From Nitrococcus mobilis Nb-231 (lineage in GTDB: Bacteria; Pseudomonadota; Gammaproteobacteria; Nitrococcales; Nitrococcaceae), in assembly GCF_000153205.1 (NCBI RefSeq), contig NZ_CH672427.1, positions 2,024,541 through 2,088,540 of the forward strand: a stretch of DNA of 64,000 nucleotides. The letters are read 5' to 3'. A model generated the notes under the pieces. It ran no database searches and had not been told where the DNA came from. It was given only the letters and a program-made list of their open reading frames with translations. Positions 1 to 9,160 of this stretch are shown one piece after another. Both the position numbers and the translations under genes were made by a program. Numbering within the stretch: position 1 is the stretch's first letter; every line of letters begins with the position of its first letter.

Positions 1-1
1 C

Positions 2-1972
2 GGGCCGGCAATCAAGCTCTCCACGGAGGCTTCCAGCGAGTTATCCCGCGAGGGCTTCCGGATTCGCTCCGCCGGTCGGGATATTCACATCACCGGCGGC
101 AGCGCGCGCGGACTGCTCTATGGCGTCTACGCTTTTCTGGAGGACTACGTCGGCGTGCACTGGTACGGACCTGATTACACCCACATTCCGCAGCGCCCGA
201 GCTTGACCGTTCCGGCCATCGCCCGAACCGAAGCGCCCGCATTCGCATATCGCGAGGTATTCGTACGAGAGGCGGATAAACCGGAATACAGTGCTCACAA
301 TCGGTTGAATGGGCGTTTCGGTCATCGCCTGGTGCGCGCCATGGGCCAGTATCCCGAGGCGTTCGTACCTCTGCGCATGTTACCCATTTTTAAGCTGATC
401 CCCCGCAAGAAATATGCAAAATCGCACCCGGAATACTACGGCGGCGGCCAGTTGCGCTTCGCCGAGCCCGAGGTGCGGCGGATCGCGCTCGAGGCACTGC
501 GCAAAAAGCTCGAGCGATGGTCTCATGCTGATGCGCAACCGTATTACCTGCTCATCGAGCCGGCGGATCGGAACACCTATTACCGGGGTGGCACGGATGG
601 CGAGCTCATCGCTCGCCACGGCAGCCCGGGCGCCGCGTATGTGGATTTTGTGCGCCGCCTCGCCGAACAAGTGGCCAGCGATTACCCCAACGTCACGCTG
701 CTGGCCTTGGCCTATCAGTGGAGTCGCAAACCGCCCCGGGACATGACGCTGCCTAACAACATGGGAGTGATGTTCTCGGACATCGAGCGCGACTTTGCCC
801 AACCGCTGCAGGCAAGTAACAATCGTGCCGTCCGCACTGACCTCAAGGGATGGAATACGCTTACCGGGCAGATACTAGTATGGACCTACATCACCAATTT
901 TGGCGGCTATTTGCAGCCCTATCCCGATTTGCGTGCGTTGACGCAAGATGTGCCTCGGCTCGCACGCGAGCCGGCAATAACCGGCTTGTTCGCCCAAGGC
1001 GCCTATAACACGACCGGCGGCGAATTCTCCGTGCTGCGCGCCTGGGTGCTGGCGCACTTGCTCTGGGATCCAGGCCAGGATCCAGAGCAGCTCATCCAAT
1101 CCTTTCTAGAAGGCTATTACGGCGTAGCGGCGCCGCACATCGCTGCCTACATCCGTTTGCTGCACGATAGCGCGGCGCAGATTGGAGTCCGGCTAAGCGT
1201 CAAGATGCCGCCGACCGCTGCCTACCTCACGCCCCCTTTATTGCAGAAAGCAGATCGGCTCTTTGAACGTGCCGAACGCGCCGTGACCGACGATCCGACC
1301 CGCCTGCGTCACGTGCGCATCGCGCGCAGCGCCCTAGATTACGCCATCTTGGCTTCCCCTCAGGCCGAGGGCGATGGCTCGAGCTGGATCAACCGCACCG
1401 CCCGCCTCGAACGACTACAGGGTTACCTGAGGTTGTCCGGGATGCGAGCGTATCGCGAGGGCGGCGGGGCGTCTCCCAAACGGCTGCTGGAGGCATTGTC
1501 CATAGCGCGGAACGCGCCACAACCGCCGGCCGTGTGCCAAAACACACCGGCCGATGACTGTCGTTCGGTGCAGGAGCTTACGCTCGATCTCGCCGGCGGC
1601 GCACGGATGGTACCGGACCAAGCTGCCTCCGACGGCGCCGCCGTGACCATGAAAGGCGACAAACGGGTCTGGGGTATTCAGTTACCGCTCGACCGGCTGT
1701 TGCCGGACAGCGGTCGGTGGCGGGTATACATTGCGGCCCGTGTCGCCGCAGATGGCCATGCACGCGTATTGCTGCGGACCGGAATCTATCCGGGCAAGCG
1801 CCGCAGCGTCACCGTCGAAGACCTCGCTGGCGAGGGCTACCGGCTCATCGAACTGCCTGGCCTCTGGCAGCGCGGAGCGGGGCGTTACCTTTGGGTGGCT
1901 CCACCCGGCGCCAAGTCGGTGCAAGCCATTTACGTCGATCGCATCATTGCGGTCCGCGCGGACGACTCATGA
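2..1972 (+). CDS. DUF4838 / alpha-glucuronidase N-domain-like protein (5' truncated)
   Basis: The reading frame is open from the first full codon of the window, so the start lies outside; 656 residues are visible. The first ~55 read GFRIRSAGRDIHITGGSARG, then LLYGVYAFLEDYVGVHWYGP, the pattern of the alpha-glucuronidase (GH67) N-terminal domain. The middle (YLLIEPADRN, a VTLLALAYQW strand, a YYGVAAPHIAAYI helix) matches the DUF4838 region that usually follows it. The last ~140 residues look like a beta-rich, carbohydrate-binding-type module. Such proteins are predicted glycoside hydrolases, but the activity of DUF4838 is not established. Its stop overlaps the start of the polysaccharide ligase gene (ATGA), so it belongs to the exopolysaccharide operon and may trim or modify the polymer. 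That role is inferred. Confidence 0.7.
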   Translation, partial: GPAIKLSTEASSELSREGFRIRSAGRDIHITGGSARGLLYGVYAFLEDYVGVHWYGPDYTHIPQRPSLTVPAIARTEAPAFAYREVFVREADKPEYSAHNRLNGRFGHRLVRAMGQYPEAFVPLRMLPIFKLIPRKKYAKSHPEYYGGGQLRFAEPEVRRIALEALRKKLERWSHADAQPYYLLIEPADRNTYYRGGTDGELIARHGSPGAAYVDFVRRLAEQVASDYPNVTLLALAYQWSRKPPRDMTLPNNMGVMFSDIERDFAQPLQASNNRAVRTDLKGWNTLTGQILVWTYITNFGGYLQPYPDLRALTQDVPRLAREPAITGLFAQGAYNTTGGEFSVLRAWVLAHLLWDPGQDPEQLIQSFLEGYYGVAAPHIAAYIRLLHDSAAQIGVRLSVKMPPTAAYLTPPLLQKADRLFERAERAVTDDPTRLRHVRIARSALDYAILASPQAEGDGSSWINRTARLERLQGYLRLSGMRAYREGGGASPKRLLEALSIARNAPQPPAVCQNTPADDCRSVQELTLDLAGGARMVPDQAASDGAAVTMKGDKRVWGIQLPLDRLLPDSGRWRVYIAARVAADGHARVLLRTGIYPGKRRSVTVEDLAGEGYRLIELPGLWQRGAGRYLWVAPPGAKSVQAIYVDRIIAVRADDS

Positions 1973-3267
1973 ATCGTCCGCTAGCACACCCGTATTCGCC
2001 GGGACCGCCCGGTATGAGCATGACCGCCACCACGGACTATAGATCGAGCATCGCGACTGCTCCGATAAGCACGCGCAGTTGGCTGCTCTGCGCCTGGGCC
2101 GTACTCTGCACGCTTACACTCTCAGCGGTCAAAATCCCCATCGGCTTCGATTTGCGCCTCGGCCAAATTGCGCTCGCCGGCACTTTTTTTGTGCTGATCC
2201 TGCACGATATGCACCGTGAACAATTGCACTGGGGTGCTTTGCTCTCGGTCACAGGCTGCGGCCTAATGCTGAGCGCGCTCAGCCTGTTCTCCAATTACCC
2301 ACAGGTAAATGAGCTTACCTTCATCGTCAAGTACGTGCTGGTCTATCCGATGGCGTTCTATACCGGGATGAGGTTAGTATCACTGGTCCGAGCCGGGCGC
2401 ATGGCGGAATTGCTGGAGCTGGTGCTGCTGTTTGCCGCGGTGCTCGCCGTCGTGCTGTTTTTCCATCCGATTCCCGCGCTGATTCACGAGCGCCCCGCTT
2501 ATCTGTCCTATGGGCTCAAAGGCAGCTTCTGGGAGCAGGGGGAATTCGCCTTTTTCAGCGGGCTCTTCTTGCTCGCCGCCCTAGCCCTGCGCCTTGAGCA
2601 CCGGCACTGGCCGCAGCGACGCTGGCCCATAGCCCTACTCTACTTTTTCGTCATCGGCTGCGCGCTTGCGAGCTATAACAAAACGATCTGGATCGCGCTG
2701 ATAGGCGCTTGCCTGGCCGCCGCCCTCTTTTATCGGGGGCGCTCGCACATCAGCGGCGTAGCCCGGGGCTGGGCCCTGCGTCTGGCACTGATCGCCACTG
2801 TCGGCGCGGTTGCACTGGCCGCCTACAACGAATGGCTGCCCGCTGGCGAGAAATTGGTCACCGCCGCAATGCTCCAAAACAAATGGGATAACGAGCGGGG
2901 CGCCGCACTCCGAGTGGCCTGGGATTTGGTCATGCAGGCACCCTTGCTTGGCCACGGTTTCGGATTTGTCGAAGCCTATTTCGGTAATTATCCGTCCGAG
3001 ATCATTGGCCTTGGCAGCGGTTCCGCTCAGCTGTTCAATGTGTACCTGGATATCTGGCTGTCGGCCGGTGTCCCTGGACTCATCTACGCCCTCGGCATGC
3101 TTATTGTCGTATTCAGTGGCCGAAGTCTGTTCTCGGTGCTGGTGGTGAGCTACCTGTTCGTGTTCGCCAACGCCAACCCGGTTGGCCAACACGAATATTA
3201 CCATCTTTTTCTCGGCATGGCCTTTGCCGCGGGGCGCGACCCATCTCAGCCGGTGACTGCTTCTTAA
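1969..3267 (+). CDS. O-antigen ligase/polymerase-family membrane protein
   Basis: A 432-residue polytopic membrane protein with about 10-12 hydrophobic segments, beginning after a ~40-residue polar N-terminus. A long extracytoplasmic stretch before the last helices (around AAYNEWLPAGEKLVTAAML to LLGHGFGFVEAYF) has the layout of Wzy/WaaL-type proteins (Wzy_C), including the G-x-G-F element and an H-x-Y-Y motif near the C-terminus. These enzymes polymerise lipid-linked oligosaccharide repeats or transfer them to an acceptor in the periplasm. The ATG overlaps the preceding stop codon, implying translational coupling; the frame is also open further upstream, but that overlaps the previous gene. 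It is likely the polymerase of this locus; ligase activity cannot be excluded. Confidence 0.75.
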   Translation: MNRPLAHPYSPGPPGMSMTATTDYRSSIATAPISTRSWLLCAWAVLCTLTLSAVKIPIGFDLRLGQIALAGTFFVLILHDMHREQLHWGALLSVTGCGLMLSALSLFSNYPQVNELTFIVKYVLVYPMAFYTGMRLVSLVRAGRMAELLELVLLFAAVLAVVLFFHPIPALIHERPAYLSYGLKGSFWEQGEFAFFSGLFLLAALALRLEHRHWPQRRWPIALLYFFVIGCALASYNKTIWIALIGACLAAALFYRGRSHISGVARGWALRLALIATVGAVALAAYNEWLPAGEKLVTAAMLQNKWDNERGAALRVAWDLVMQAPLLGHGFGFVEAYFGNYPSEIIGLGSGSAQLFNVYLDIWLSAGVPGLIYALGMLIVVFSGRSLFSVLVVSYLFVFANANPVGQHEYYHLFLGMAFAAGRDPSQPVTAS

Positions 3268-3322
3268 CTACAGCACAGCACATGGGCTTTATATCAACGC
3301 ACTCTCGGCAAGGAATGTAAGC

Positions 3323-4159
3323 ATGCAGGTGGCAGCAGCAGCAGCAACCAACGAATATCAATCTGAGAAAATCGCACCGCGCATCGTCATTTCGGTGGTC
3401 AGCCATGGCCAGGGGGATTTGATCCGTGGGCTACTCACTGACATCCATAAGCACTGGAATTCCGAGGGTCTGCATCTGGTGCTGACTCAGAATCTGCGCG
3501 AGGACACGCCCTTGGAGATGGAGCGTCTCGCGTTTCCCACACGAGTGATCCGAAACACCCACCCCAACAGCTTCTCGGCCAATCACAACGCCGCCTTCGA
3601 GGTCTTCGATAGCGACGTCTTCTGCGTGGTCAATCCGGATATACGTTGCCCCGAGGATCCCCTGCCGGCGCTGCTGGGGGCGCTGGCACAGCCTGATATC
3701 GGAGTAGCCGCACCTCTGGTAAAAACCCCCCAGAGTGTGGTGGAGGGCAGCGCACGGCGGCGAATCACACCGTGGCGCCTAGCCTTACGTATCAGCGGCC
3801 TAGCTCGGAGACTGGAGTACAAAATCGAGCGGGACCCGATCTATCCCGACTGGGTAGCGGGTATGTTCATGGCTTTGCATTCGGGAGATTTCCGACGGCT
3901 TGGCGGATTCGACGAGCGCTACCGATTGTACTGCGAGGATGCAGATCTGTGCATGAGGCTATGGGCCGCCGGTCGGCGCGTGATGCTCGTACCCAAGGCA
4001 CTCGTCGTGCATGACGCCCAGCGGGACAGCCACCGCAAGTTGCGCTATCTGAGCTGGCATGTGGCAAGCCTACTCCGGTTTTTCGTCTGCCATCCTTTCT
4101 ATCGGCGCATTCGTGCTGCTCCGACCGAACGCATGGAGGTTCCGTGCCGACACCTTTGA
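3323..4159 (+). CDS. Family 2 glycosyltransferase (rhamnosyltransferase-like)
   Basis: A 278-residue GT-A-fold transferase. It opens with RIVISVVSHGQGD (nucleotide-binding strand), followed by NHNAAFE, the acidic pair in VVNPDIRCPED that takes the place of the metal-binding DxD, and the acceptor/catalytic block WVAGMFMALHSGDFRRLGGF with ERYRLYCEDADLCMRLWAAG. These features are typical of WcaA/rhamnosyltransferase-type GT2 enzymes that add a sugar to a lipid-linked intermediate on the cytoplasmic face. The ATG has AAGGA about 8 nt upstream. The 3' end overlaps the next glycosyltransferase by 16 nt, consistent with one operon. The sugar donor cannot be told from sequence. Confidence 0.85.
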   Translation: MQVAAAAATNEYQSEKIAPRIVISVVSHGQGDLIRGLLTDIHKHWNSEGLHLVLTQNLREDTPLEMERLAFPTRVIRNTHPNSFSANHNAAFEVFDSDVFCVVNPDIRCPEDPLPALLGALAQPDIGVAAPLVKTPQSVVEGSARRRITPWRLALRISGLARRLEYKIERDPIYPDWVAGMFMALHSGDFRRLGGFDERYRLYCEDADLCMRLWAAGRRVMLVPKALVVHDAQRDSHRKLRYLSWHVASLLRFFVCHPFYRRIRAAPTERMEVPCRHL

Positions 4160-5397
4160 CTAACTCACCCCCCGCTAGCGGATTTAGCCTAACGACATCG
4201 TGCGCTCCGACCGCTCGACTGCGGGTGGCCTTCGTAGCCGTATCCTACACGGCGCAACGCGACGGAGTGAGTATCTACGCGGAGAATCTGCTGCTGGAGA
4301 TCCTGCGGCAGGCACCGCGGCAAGGCTTGGCGCTGCAGGTGGATATTTTCGTCTGTGGTCGGGCCGCTGGCGTGCTGGAAAACATTCTTCGGCAGGAAGA
4401 CGCCATCACTCCCGAAATACGCATCGTTGCCACCGTCTATGACGGCCCACTCATCAAATATCTGGGGGTGCCATTGCGCCTGCGTTCGCACGGACCCTAC
4501 GACTGCATATTCGTCCCTAACTTGCAGCCACTATGGTTGCCCGCACGCCGCACGCTCGGGGTACTCCACGATCTTACCTATCAAGTGGCAGGCGCCTATT
4601 TCCCGAGTTGGCGGGTGCGCTATATGGATCTGCTGACGCGGTTCTGGCTGTGGCGTGGGATGACCATCGGCTGCATCTCAAGGACGACTATGCATGATCT
4701 GGAAAGGTTCTATCCGACAAGTTGCAGCAGACCACACCCGTACTTGCCGAACGGTCTCCCGGCCAAGCTGGCGACTGCTCCACGACCGGGCCGTAAAGAA
4801 ACGGAGCAAAAATTTACTGCGACACCGCTCGAGTTGATTTTCGTGGGCCGCCTGAACCACCTCAAAGGCTTCGACCGAGTCCGCTCTGTCTGTCTTCGGT
4901 TGAGCGAATACGGCGCGGCCTGGGGCATCGAGGTAACCCTCCATGTCGTAGGCAAGGACACGCCCGAGAGCCCACAACTGTTGGCTGAACTCCGGCTGCC
5001 ACGGATCCGACTAATTCGGCACGGTTATCTGGACGATCGCGCGCTGAACGAACTTTATCGGCGTAGCGGCTTCTGCCTGTTGCTCTCCCGTAACGAGGGA
5101 TTTGGCCTGCCATTGCTGGAGGCAATCAGGCAGTGCTGTGTACCGCTGCTCTCGGATATTGCCATCTTCCGAGAGGTAATGGGCCCAGAGTATTCCCTGT
5201 TCGCCGGGGACGCTGCAGGCATCGACGGCCTGGTGGAGTTCGTGCACCGCATACGCACCGATCAGATGTATCGGGGAGATGTCCTGAACCGGATGGACCG
5301 GGTACTCGCTGTTTGGGAAGGAGGTTATAGCCAGGCCGCCCGGAACATGCTTGCCTGGGCTACGGGAAATGCCGAATCGATAGGCGAAGGTGCGTGA
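4144..5397 (+). CDS. Family 4 (GT-B) glycosyltransferase
   Basis: A 417-residue GT-B transferase. The N-half has RVAFVAVSYTAQRDGVSIYA, the glycine-containing loop of the acceptor domain, and the strand LGVLHDLTYQ. The C-half has LIFVGRLNHLKGFDRV (donor domain start) and the donor-binding block LLLSRNEGFGLPLLEAIRQC containing the E-x7-E motif, as in mannosyl/glucosyltransferases of GT4. The start is GTG with GGAGG four bases upstream, inside the end of the GT2 gene. It probably adds one sugar of the exopolysaccharide repeat. It is followed by the AT-rich intergenic region, where the operon may end. Confidence 0.88.
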   Translation: MPTPLTNSPPASGFSLTTSCAPTARLRVAFVAVSYTAQRDGVSIYAENLLLEILRQAPRQGLALQVDIFVCGRAAGVLENILRQEDAITPEIRIVATVYDGPLIKYLGVPLRLRSHGPYDCIFVPNLQPLWLPARRTLGVLHDLTYQVAGAYFPSWRVRYMDLLTRFWLWRGMTIGCISRTTMHDLERFYPTSCSRPHPYLPNGLPAKLATAPRPGRKETEQKFTATPLELIFVGRLNHLKGFDRVRSVCLRLSEYGAAWGIEVTLHVVGKDTPESPQLLAELRLPRIRLIRHGYLDDRALNELYRRSGFCLLLSRNEGFGLPLLEAIRQCCVPLLSDIAIFREVMGPEYSLFAGDAAGIDGLVEFVHRIRTDQMYRGDVLNRMDRVLAVWEGGYSQAARNMLAWATGNAESIGEGA

Positions 5398-5886
5398 GCG
5401 GATTCATTATCGATGCGCCCCAATTTCGCATCGCATCACATTTTGTTATCTGAACCGGCTTACGCTTGCAGAAACAGCCGCCCTGAAAAACCACATCGTT
5501 TTGTCAGGCACTTTTATCAGGTATATAAAATTCAATAAAACATCGAAACCGTCCAACCCCACCTAGATGGTGTTGGATCGCACAGCGAACCAAACGGCAA
5601 TCATCGACAATGCCGCCAACATACGCGATAAGCGGATAGAATTAACTTTTATTATTTGGTTTGGTTGCTACTTAAATATGCCTCTAAACATAACGCAATT
5701 GATCGCATCATGTCGGGATGAGCCTGTCTCTCGCTTGCACCGTGGCGTCCTCTACGAGACGATTACACCACTCCGGCATGCTATTCCCACGAAGGCGATA
5801 CTTCAGTAACCGCTGATTGCGTTATGTTTAGAAGCAAGTTGGTTAACTAAAATTCAACACCTAGAGAGAAGTTCACAAGGTGAAAA
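5398..5886. other. AT-rich intergenic region in the polysaccharide locus
   Basis: 489 bases without a convincing gene. Composition shifts from GC-rich to AT-rich near 5430 and stays AT-rich into the methyltransferase gene. An 80-codon open frame at 5567-5809 has no recognisable domain and no good ribosome site, and I do not call it. The region contains a 17-bp inverted repeat, listed separately. A promoter for the methyltransferase probably lies here, and AAGGTG stands just before its ATG. Confidence 0.5.
5682..5832. repeat. 151-bp element bounded by 17-bp perfect inverted repeats
   Basis: TCTAAACATAACGCAAT at 5682-5698 is the exact reverse complement of 5816-5832. One mismatch further out, pairing resumes for two bases. 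The arms are 117 bp apart, too far for a simple terminator, so this looks like the ends of a small non-autonomous mobile element (MITE-like) or a decayed insertion sequence. No target duplication could be fixed. It lies exactly where base composition changes. Confidence 0.5.
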
Positions 5887-6669
5887 ATGCCTAATATATT
5901 CCAGAAATTCGTTCGCACCAATCGAGACTTATCAATACAATTAAGAGAGCGGGTTGGTTTTTTCTATGAAGAAAACTTTTATGACCATCTTAGGGATGCC
6001 TTAAACAGCGTTCTGAAATCGAACGGACGACAGACTATTCTTGAGGTGGGCGGCGCCGACAGACCATTTTTAAAAAAAAATAAACGCTACGAATACCATG
6101 GCCTGGATATAGTAGACGGTTTGTCATTTAAAGATAAATACGATCGTTTTTATGTTCAGCCAGCAGAACAAAAATTTCCAAATAAATATAATCTTGTGTT
6201 CTCCGTATCCGTAATCGAGCACATTAAAGACAATAGGAAATGCTTTAAAACAGTGTATGACAGCTTGCTAAACAACGGAAAAACTATCCATTATTTTTCA
6301 TGTAAAAACCATCCCTTTAGTTTAGTCACGCGGAGTGTTGGACATAAATTTCAAAATATACTTATAAAATATCTGCGCCCAGAATTTGCTGATCTGACAG
6401 GATATAAAACATATTACGACAAATGTTCCAAGCGGGATATAGAAAGACTTTTAACCGAGCTTGGATATAAAAATATAGAAATAAAATGTTTTTTTGGGGC
6501 AGCCGATTATTTTGGTTTTTTCCTACCATTTTTTGCTTTAATAACTATTTTTAATAAATTTTGTAGATTGCTCAATCTCTCTGCCTTTGCATCGGGTGTC
6601 ATCGTATATGCAGAGAAAACTAGCCAAGATTGCTATCAGTCTGGCAACACCCCTGCGCCTGTGGCATAG
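5887..6669 (+). CDS. Class I SAM-dependent methyltransferase (AT-rich, likely acquired)
   Basis: A 260-residue protein with a SAM-binding motif I at ILEVGGADRPFL (residues ~50-61), an acidic motif II at YHGLDIVDG, and a post-motif block LVFSVSVIEHIKDNRKCF, which is the standard Methyltransf_11 pattern. Codon use is strikingly AT-rich, with many AAA, AAT, TTT and ATA codons, in contrast to every neighbour. The last ~13 codons are GC-rich, which may mean the original C-terminus was replaced at a recombination junction near 6630. It sits between glycosyltransferases and a sulfotransferase, so it may methylate a sugar or a lipid carrier of the polymer. The substrate is unknown. Confidence 0.75.
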   Translation: MPNIFQKFVRTNRDLSIQLRERVGFFYEENFYDHLRDALNSVLKSNGRQTILEVGGADRPFLKKNKRYEYHGLDIVDGLSFKDKYDRFYVQPAEQKFPNKYNLVFSVSVIEHIKDNRKCFKTVYDSLLNNGKTIHYFSCKNHPFSLVTRSVGHKFQNILIKYLRPEFADLTGYKTYYDKCSKRDIERLLTELGYKNIEIKCFFGAADYFGFFLPFFALITIFNKFCRLLNLSAFASGVIVYAEKTSQDCYQSGNTPAPVA

Positions 6670-6907
6670 GGCGCCGACCAGGGGAACCCTAAAATCCCGT
6701 TTATGCCGAGTCCTTCAACAGGATTCTCCTAAGCGAAGTGGAAGGGCTATGAACGAGCAAATCAATTAGTCAGCTTCCTTAGGGAAATTGCTTAATTTCT
6801 CTCTGGTTATTCTGGTGAAAACTAAAATTCGACCGAACCAATAACCTGGATACCGATCTGCACCGACAAGACGAATAGGTCAGTTTTTCTGAACAGGAGA
6901 TCGCAAA

Positions 6908-7768
6908 TTGAACCGCTGCACACCGCCAATCATCATCTTGGGCATGCACCGCTCGGGCACCAGCCTGGTTGCACGTATGCTCGAGGAGATCGGGTTGTTT
7001 CTAGGTTGGCGCAAAGATATCAATCACGAGGCTTGGTTTTTTCTCAGGCTCAATGATTGGCTGTTGCGCCAATGCGGCGGTGCTTGGGATCACCCTACGC
7101 CCATACACCATTTGCTCACTAACTCTCTCGGTCGCAGGATGGTAACCGATTATTTGCGCTTCATGCTCGGTGCGCCACGTGCCGCCACGTACCTGGGGCT
7201 GCAGCAATATTTCCGCTATCGATCCATACCGGCGATCGAGCGGCCCTGGGGATGGAAGGATCCGCGCAACACCTTCACATTGCCGCTCTGGCTGGACCTG
7301 TTCCCGGAGGCTCGGATAGTACACGTCTATCGACACGGTATCGATGTGGCAGCCAGTCTCACGCATCGCCAAGGCGAAAACCTAGCTCTATCGCAGCGCC
7401 GTTTCCGGAGCCGGCAGTGGCTTTACGCGTTCATTACCCCCCGCCAAGACGGGTTTACAGAGTCCTGGCGCTGTGCGGAACTCGACGAAGCATTGCGCCT
7501 CTGGTGCGAATACATCTACAAAGCGCGGGCTCATGCGGCGAATCTCGGCAATCGGGTCATGGAGATCCGCTACGAGACTCTGCTGGAGAACCCGCATCGC
7601 GAGCTTTCGAGCCTCGCGGCATTCTGCTCTTTGCCCGTCTCGAAGAAACTACTGGAACGGGTCGCGGGTCGTATCCATCCATCGCGCGCATTCGCCCACC
7701 GTCACGATCCGATGCTGCGGAAGCTGGCCGAGCGCTGGCGCGAGCAGTTGCAGCCATTTGGTTATTGA
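6908..7768 (+). CDS. Sulfotransferase family protein
   Basis: A 286-residue protein. The N-terminus IIILGMHRSGTSLVARMLEE is a textbook 5'-phosphosulfate-binding loop for PAPS. The 3'-phosphate block follows as WGWKDPRNTFTLPLWLDLFP and ARIVHVYRHGIDVAASLTHR, with Arg and Ser at the expected places. The C-terminal RYETLLENPHRELSSLAAF completes the Sulfotransfer domain. It would transfer sulfate from PAPS to a hydroxyl group, here plausibly on the exopolysaccharide. The start is TTG, chosen because AGGAG (6895-6899) lies 8 nt upstream and the conserved motif begins almost at once. Base composition returns to the GC-rich norm. Confidence 0.85.
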   Translation: MNRCTPPIIILGMHRSGTSLVARMLEEIGLFLGWRKDINHEAWFFLRLNDWLLRQCGGAWDHPTPIHHLLTNSLGRRMVTDYLRFMLGAPRAATYLGLQQYFRYRSIPAIERPWGWKDPRNTFTLPLWLDLFPEARIVHVYRHGIDVAASLTHRQGENLALSQRRFRSRQWLYAFITPRQDGFTESWRCAELDEALRLWCEYIYKARAHAANLGNRVMEIRYETLLENPHRELSSLAAFCSLPVSKKLLERVAGRIHPSRAFAHRHDPMLRKLAERWREQLQPFGY

Positions 7769-7921
7769 TTTGGACAGCACAACGAGGTCGTGCATGAAGA
7801 GTCATTCCCATATAGATGCTGCGCTCGACGGATGCAGGCGAAAACCACACCCGATCAACACACGCTCGACACCGGAAACCGGCATCGAGCCGATGCTGGC
7901 TTTACCGGGAGGGGGGATCCG

Positions 7922-9160
7922 ATGCCCCTAACCCGCCGCGCCCTGCCAGCGTTGTTGATCGCCGCGATAGTGGTGTCTTGCGGTGCTCGGGCCGCGCCGT
8001 TGACACCAACACCGCCGCGGCCCGAAGGCAAAACCCTCGGTGCCTACGTCTACGGTGGCGGCATCTATAACAGCAACCCCTTCCTGATTTCGAACGATAC
8101 CGTAGCCCGAAACCGACTCGGAACCACCGATACCGGCGATTTTATCACCCGGGCCGGGGGCGGGCTGCAAATGACATGGCCGATCGGCTTGCAGATGCTA
8201 CACTTCGACGGCTGGATCGAGCGTAACAAATACCAGAATTTCACCTCCCTCGATCACACCGCTTTCGATGCCAATCTCGGCTGGGACTGGGAAATCGGCC
8301 GATTGTGGAGCGGCACGGTCGAGACAGGCTATTCACGCGGCATCGCAAGCTTCCAGGAATTCCGAGCTCTGGACAAAAACGTCACGACTAGACAGGTGAC
8401 GTCCGCCGACGCCGGCTTGCGGTTTCTACCCGATTGGGAGTGGGTACTCGGAGCGCACCGGCGCTCCACCTCCTTTGACAAACGCAGTGACCTCGACCGG
8501 GTGGAGAGCACCGGTTTTACCGAGGTGCACTACAATTCGGCGGTGAACACCCGCATGGGACTGCGCGCCGAAATCACCCGAGGCGACCTGAACCGGGACG
8601 AACGGCTCGCTGACGGCACCGTGCTCGGCAACGATTACATAGAGACTCAATACAGTGTCGTGCTCGGCGTCGAGGGCAGCGAGGAATTGTCCTATCTAAC
8701 AGGCCGCTTCGGGTTTACCCAGCGCAAGTTCGATGATCGACCCGAACGCGACTTCTCTGGTCCGACGGCACATCTGTCCTACCTATGGAAAGTGACTGCA
8801 AACACCGGCCTCAGACTTTCCGCCTGGCGCGAGTTGCAGGCCCAGAACAATGAAATCGCCAACTACCTAATCTCCCAAGGCTACAGCTTGGAGCCGATCT
8901 GGCAAGCCACGGTCAAAATCCGGGTTCGCGGTCATTATTCCTTCCAAAACAGGGATTACCAAGGCAGAGAGACACCGGGCAACCTCAACGCCGGCCGAGA
9001 GGACGACCTACACACGATCGGACTTGGCATCGACTACCAGGCGCTGCCCAATCTTTACCTGTCCCTGGAAGCCAAGCACCAGTCTCGGGATTCCAATCGC
9101 GAAATAAGAAATTTCGACTATGAACAGATATCTGCCGGAGTCACTTATGAATTCTTTTGA
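7922..9160 (+). CDS. epsL: EpsL-type outer-membrane beta-barrel protein of exopolysaccharide export
   Basis: A 412-residue protein with a signal peptide (LPALLIAAIVVSCGARAAP) and then long alternating amphipathic strands ending in an aromatic C-terminus, VTYEFF, the sorting signal of outer-membrane barrels. Blocks such as FDANLGWDWEIGRLWSGTVE, SFQEFRALDKNV and FSGPTAHLSYLWK follow the family of EpsL proteins associated with exosortase-linked polysaccharide loci. It is thought to help carry polymer through the outer membrane. The start at 7922 is preferred over in-frame upstream codons because GGGAGGGG precedes it and the signal peptide follows directly. It overlaps the export gene by 14 nt. 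Confidence 0.78.
   Translation: MPLTRRALPALLIAAIVVSCGARAAPLTPTPPRPEGKTLGAYVYGGGIYNSNPFLISNDTVARNRLGTTDTGDFITRAGGGLQMTWPIGLQMLHFDGWIERNKYQNFTSLDHTAFDANLGWDWEIGRLWSGTVETGYSRGIASFQEFRALDKNVTTRQVTSADAGLRFLPDWEWVLGAHRRSTSFDKRSDLDRVESTGFTEVHYNSAVNTRMGLRAEITRGDLNRDERLADGTVLGNDYIETQYSVVLGVEGSEELSYLTGRFGFTQRKFDDRPERDFSGPTAHLSYLWKVTANTGLRLSAWRELQAQNNEIANYLISQGYSLEPIWQATVKIRVRGHYSFQNRDYQGRETPGNLNAGREDDLHTIGLGIDYQALPNLYLSLEAKHQSRDSNREIRNFDYEQISAGVTYEFF

Noticed and set aside
5567-5809. 80-codon open frame in the AT-rich gap
   Set aside because: No domain, no ribosome site, and the inverted-repeat element begins inside it; low complexity of evidence.
6700-6760. Degenerate copy of the short inverted repeat found at 23630
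   Set aside because: Only a loose resemblance (GTTCAT...CCCTTC, reversed); not enough matching positions to call.
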